Of a stretch of 5,825 nucleotides of DNA, positions 5,807 to 5,825 are shown in pieces. Each line of letters starts with the position of its first letter. Within the stretch, counting starts at the first letter, position 1. This stretch comes from CAJQQY01 sp045104975 (GTDB lineage Bacteria > Bacteroidota > Bacteroidia > Chitinophagales > Saprospiraceae). The position numbers and the translations under genes were made by a program. Location: contig JBGCCY010000244.1 in NCBI GenBank assembly GCA_045104975.1, positions 1 to 5,825 on the forward strand, given 5' to 3'. A model generated the notes under the pieces. It made no database searches, was not told the DNA's origin, and was given only the letters and a program-made list of their open reading frames with translations.

Positions 5807-5825
5807 GACGACTCTCCGAGTCGTC
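5807..5825. repeat. GC-rich palindrome at the window edge, REP-like or terminator hairpin
   Basis: GACGACTC (5807-5814) and GAGTCGTC (5818-5825) form a perfect 8-bp stem with loop TCC, 24 bp after the glucosaminidase stop codon. It is clearly more GC-rich than its surroundings. The window ends exactly at the last paired base, so the stem may be longer and any trailing T-run is out of view. It resembles intergenic REP-type palindromes, which in some bacteria depend on REP-associated tyrosine transposases; that link is inference. It could equally be the terminator of the preceding gene. Confidence 0.65.

Overview
The window is AT-rich DNA from a member of the Bacteroidota, most likely a Saprospiraceae/Lewinella-type organism. 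Four things point there: a type IX secretion (T9SS) type B C-terminal sorting domain on a long mosaic secreted protein; TTG-N19/20-TAnnTTTG promoters, the pattern of the Bacteroidota primary sigma factor; no Shine-Dalgarno sequences ahead of the genes; and the particular mix of Cys-rich, PKD-like and SprB-like repeats. The lineage call is inference from remembered family patterns, not from a search.

Layout. Positions 1-92 are a non-coding tail downstream of the first gene and hold a small GC-richer mosaic of direct repeats (47-94). Positions 93-2441 (minus) encode a 782-residue secreted, probably surface-bound, repeat protein. Positions 2442-2641 are a divergent intergenic region with a good plus-strand promoter (2551-2580). 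Positions 2642-4699 (plus) encode a 685-residue multi-spanning GT-C glycosyltransferase-like protein of the TMTC/PMT type with a C-terminal TPR-like tail. A strong intrinsic terminator follows (4728-4767). The rest of the 300-bp gap (4768-4999) has no gene but is dense in A/T palindromes and an 11-bp tandem repeat, centred on a second promoter (4920-4950). Positions 5000-5782 (plus) encode a 260-residue membrane-anchored, lysine-rich protein with a glucosaminidase (GH73-like) domain. The window ends inside or at the edge of a GC-rich palindrome (5807-5825).

The three genes are separate transcription units: the first two are divergent, and a terminator plus a new promoter separate the second and third. 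All three act at the cell envelope: a T9SS-exported surface protein, an inner-membrane enzyme probably using lipid-linked sugar, and a putative peptidoglycan-cleaving or peptidoglycan-binding protein. A direct functional partnership cannot be shown from sequence alone.

No CRISPR array, tRNA, rRNA, insertion sequence or obvious defence system is visible. The observations most worth checking are the replacement of the canonical catalytic Glu by His in the glucosaminidase motif, the extra ~70-residue block in the first outer loop of the glycosyltransferase, the palindrome-rich promoter at 4882-4955, and the REP-like palindrome at the right edge.
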